A stretch of DNA of 64,000 nt from Collybia mongolica (Eukaryota > Basidiomycota > Agaricomycetes > Agaricales > Clitocybaceae), in the NCBI GenBank assembly GCA_013420905.1, contig JAAXNY010000013.1:310001-374000 (forward strand), written 5' to 3'. Of the stretch, positions 61,101-64,000 are shown one piece after another; the first letter of the stretch is position 1, and the number at the start of each line of letters is the position of its first letter. The notes beneath the pieces were generated by a model. The model did no database searches, had not been told where the DNA came from, and worked only from the letters and a program-made list of their open reading frames with translations. The translations under genes were made by a program, and so were the position numbers.

Positions 61101-61498
61101 CCAAGAAGTCGGAAGTATAACAGACGCTTTGGGAGGGCCTCGTTTCTTTCTTGTCTTTGAGCATCATTTAACATGAGGGCTGATTTTCCAAACACACCTT
61201 AGCTACCTCTACATATGTGCAATTCAGCCCACCGACCGCACAATTCGTACACTGACTATTAAGCATCTGTGGTCCATCGCCTACACATCGACGTTTGTTT
61301 CAGGAAAATCTACATAGATGAAAAGCTGAGAGGCTCACATCGAACTATTCGGTGGTAGTTGTAAGTCGTCAGGCTGTCAGATTCAGAAATTGGCTGCGTA
61401 CCTTTCTTTCGTCGACATAAATCACAGGCGCGCTGTACCCCCCTCTTCTTCCATTCTCGTACACCGAATGTAGTCTCTTCATCTTCGTAGGAGGACAT
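58149..61498 (-). CDS. Zn2Cys6 fungal transcription factor with fungal_trans domain
   Basis: Fourteen exons (881 residues): 61498-61402, 61344-61339, 61280-61198, 61145-61017, 60961-60698, 60633-60283, 60228-60071, 60016-59948, 59890-59731, 59677-59560, 59514-59282, 59231-59095, 59038-59015 and 58965-58149. The binuclear zinc cluster is at residues 25-55 (C25, C28, C35, C45, C48, C55), followed by KKRGPPK and a leucine-rich linker/coiled coil (LNNRVEKLELLLSG). The middle homology region includes LIDLYFNHMNLFLPLLHRPT, FERA and CMDRLFSSSCGRPC, typical of XlnR-like regulators. The C-terminus is low complexity (Pro, Gln, Ser), a probable activation domain. Exon 2 is only 6 nt, yet it is required for V-R-C of the finger. 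The target genes are unknown. Confidence 0.93.
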
Positions 61499-62016
61499 GG
61501 GTAGTGATGATGAGTTTCAACGGTTGCCTACGCGGCGTTCGTCATACATAATACATAATTCTAGACAGGGATGAATGAATTGAAACGAAACTAAGTTTCC
61601 CATATATTCAGGACGACATGGACGGTACAGCCCATTCATATGAAGGTATGTTGGCTTATAGGGGGAAAATAGCAAAGTTAAAAACAGGTTCAGGCTAGTA
61701 CTATGGTTAGCTCAATAAAATTGACCTCGGCCCCCCGCTTCCTTGTTTAGATCTTATGTATGTTGGCAACGGAACCGGGTCATGGCTCGGTTTGCTATTC
61801 CCCGTCGTTTCCGGATTCTCAAAGTACCTTAGGGCACCAACACTCCTGGCTACGTACCCCACATCCAGTGGGGGGCGTTCTACGACGACAACAGAGGCTC
61901 TGAGTTCAAATGCTTGCATAAAACATTCTAGAATAGCCTTGAGCGACGAGTGTGCCGTGATCAAACAGTGTTTCCCGCATTCAAAACAAGACCTAGAACC
62001 CGCAAATAACGCTAAT
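61499..62016. other. Intergenic; nothing supported
   Basis: Promoter of the transcription factor gene and 3' flank of the acyl-CoA synthetase gene. No TATA box or repeat stands out. Confidence 0.4.
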
Positions 62017-64000
62017 CTATAGCTTCGATGGTGGTATCCGCTTCTCCCATTCCTCGCGAGCAGCCTTGCGCAGACCCCCTTTGATTATTTTCCCTGAGGG
62101 TGTGTGATCTAACACCACTTGTCAGTCGTGACCATACGCGTGTGTGGTCACCATGCGACGCACCGAACGGCTCATCATGTATAAGGACCATCACAGGAAC
62201 CGCAAATCTAGGGAGGCTGGCAAGAAATAAGCTGAGATGCTTTGATAAGACGAAGAGTAAACAGAGGCGAACCTCTTCCTTGCCGTGGCAATGATATCTT
62301 TTTCCGTTAACTTACCACGGAAAGAAGGTTTGAGGGTAACCACGGCAGCGACCAATTCACCGAGACGGACGTCCGGGATTCCGACTGCAGCAGCTTCAAC
62401 GACGGCGGGCTCCGTGTAGAGCGCATTTTCGACTGTCACCGAGTCCTGGGGTACGTTAGACCTGTAGCGGCCGCTGACCGAGAATCAGTGAGCTTTCGCT
62501 TACAATATTCTCCCCGCCACGGATGATGATATCTTTCTTCCTGTCCTTGATGTAGAGGAAGCCTTCCTCGTCCTGATATCCAAGATCGCCAGTTTTAAAC
62601 CACCCATCTTTCGTCAAAGCCTATACAACACCTATTATACCACCTACTATTGACATTGTGAGGCCGGGTGGCATACCTTGTCTGTAGCTTCTGTAATGAC
62701 ATGAAGTGCGAACAAAACAGGTTTATGCAGATTTTGTACCTGGCTCTTGCCAATACTCTTTCATGACACTTGGTCCTCGCAACCATATTTCGCCAATTCC
62801 TCCATGAGGAAGGCGAACTTCGGTAGCCGAGTCCATGATTAAAATTTCATTTCCGGGCATCGCAACGCCACTGCCAACAGAGATTAAGTGTTTGTATCAG
62901 CACTGTACAGTGGGCTACAAACCAGCTCTTGGGCCGCGCATAAAAATCCTCTGGTGCTGTATCTTCGCATAAGTTGCAGAATATAGAGGACAGTGAGATG
63001 CATACGAAGTATCGTGCCACCTGCATTGGTTTCGGTCAATCCGTAACCCTGGGATCTGTGTGTATTGGGTTAGGAGCACTATGCTAGAAAACAAAGGATG
63101 TCGAACATGGAGGCAGTAGGAAAGGCCTTTCTCGTCCTACCAATCAAAGTTTCGTGTGCAGGGCCACCTCCTAACAGTACCGACTCCAGGGGATGGTCGG
63201 CTGCTGAACTACCGGCCAGATCGTGGGCCAAAGAGGGAACGCTGTTTCCCAGATCTCGTCAGATGCACGTTTATCGGATGGAGTTGACAATAACATACCC
63301 TATGATCCCACCTATGTCCTCGGATCGAACTAACCTGAGGTGCATTAGTGGTATATCAGTTGTGCATTGCTCATGATCTTTAGCAAGAGGACAAACTTCG
63401 CAGCTGTATGAGAACATTAGCTCAGGAGGTGATATTGATAGCCCCATGAACGAACCATCTTCAGGCACCCATTTACGCGTTAGGACCAACTTTACTCCCT
63501 GCATCGCTGTAATCAACTACCTCGGCCAAGTCAAGTTCGGTAAGATTTGGACTACAAATTAGACGAACCATGACCATCATGCCAGTCATATGGAAAAGGG
63601 GAGTCGGCAGGAGTATTCCTTTAGGGCCTGGGGAAGGTTCAGTTGGGAGTGCCTCACCTCGGCGGAGGATCCCTCGTTGGGACGATATGAACGTCTGGAG
63701 AAATTTTCATGATGTGGGTTCTCGATAGAAGCCACCACACTTACATTGAGTAAGACTGTGAGGGTCATACGTTGCGTGCTTAATACGCCTTCTGCAGAGA
63801 AGGGGTTTGCATGTGAAGTGTTTGAAGATCAAGTGACTTACTGGGCAGTCCGGTTGTCCCAGAAGTGAATACAATAGTGGCGTTATCCTCGGGTATAATG
63901 CCAGGGTCCTCTCTAATAACGGAAGACGCATCACCTTGATACCGATGCATCACTTCATGCCAATTATCCATACCATCCCATCGACCCTTTCCTTCGTGAC
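62017..64000 (-). CDS. Acyl-CoA synthetase, AMP-binding family (5' part outside window)
   Basis: The gene continues past 64000. It activates a carboxylic acid to acyl-AMP and acyl-CoA. In order: [13 protein letters not shown] (P-loop-like ATP motif, split by the intron 63841-63792), [47 protein letters not shown] (A5 motif), [43 protein letters not shown] (hinge), [19 protein letters not shown] and [14 protein letters not shown] with the catalytic Lys. The last codon is TAG at 62019-62017. First exons read: 64000-63842, 63791-63745, 63694-63575 and 63516 onward. One or two junctions near 63.3-63.45 kb I could not resolve. It resembles long-chain/medium-chain (4CL-like) enzymes; the substrate is unknown. 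Confidence 0.9.

Noticed and set aside
1..64000. CRISPR array or prokaryotic operon structure
   Set aside because: Repeats are minisatellite or transposon ends, genes have spliceosomal introns, and no regularly spaced direct repeats with unique spacers occur.

Overview
The window is nuclear DNA of a filamentous basidiomycete, most likely an agaricomycete. The evidence is many short introns of about 45-60 bp with GT..AG ends, a 7TM-like protein type and G-domain fragments typical of mushroom genomes, LINE, hAT, Tc1 and CACTG-type elements side by side, and housekeeping genes with fungal domain layouts. Exon borders below were read by eye from splice sites and reading-frame continuity; no alignment or search was run.

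Layout. 1-19 kb is a transposon block: a hAT MITE (1253-2322), two nested elements with CACTG ends (3797-7703) plus a third partial copy, a captured P-loop gene fragment, and a near full-length LINE (8467 to about 16608) whose pol gene is split by a Tc1 element. A 63-bp minisatellite follows, itself holding a 5'-truncated LINE. 19.9-21.4 kb carries NAP1. 23.1-24.8 kb carries a secreted M14 carboxypeptidase. 25.5-28.7 kb is a decayed duplicate of that gene and its promoter, hit by a second hAT MITE and followed by a reverse-oriented 5'-truncated LINE. 31.7-35.1 kb holds a divergent pair, PUF6 (minus) and IES6 (plus). 36-39.2 kb is a chitin synthase relic that has lost its catalytic core. A third hAT element lies at 39623-40531, a probably damaged 7TM-like gene at 41.7-43 kb, and COQ1 at 43.3-44.8 kb. 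45-48.8 kb is gene-poor. Then come an extended-SDR reductase (48.8-50.2 kb), an acetate/ammonium (ATO/GPR1/FUN34) transporter (53.0-54.1 kb), a NAT9-like acetyltransferase, a DUF1917-type protein, a 14-exon Zn2Cys6 transcription factor (58.1-61.5 kb) and an acyl-CoA synthetase that runs off the right edge.

Function. Intact genes are mostly unrelated housekeeping functions: histone chaperone, ribosome biogenesis, INO80 remodelling, ubiquinone side chain, acetate/ammonium transport and acyl activation. I see no biosynthetic cluster, though the transporter, the transcription factor and the acyl-CoA synthetase fit carbon-source use.

Most unusual signals: a hammerhead-ribozyme-like motif on the minus strand at 57415-57474 inside a cluster of hairpins; a LINE pol frame 5.4 kb long broken only by TGA stops and one removable Tc1 copy; a tRNA-like pol III promoter at that LINE's 5' end; nested CACTG elements built from palindromic GATGAATTTCATC-type units; and a 6-nt micro-exon inside the Zn2Cys6 finger.
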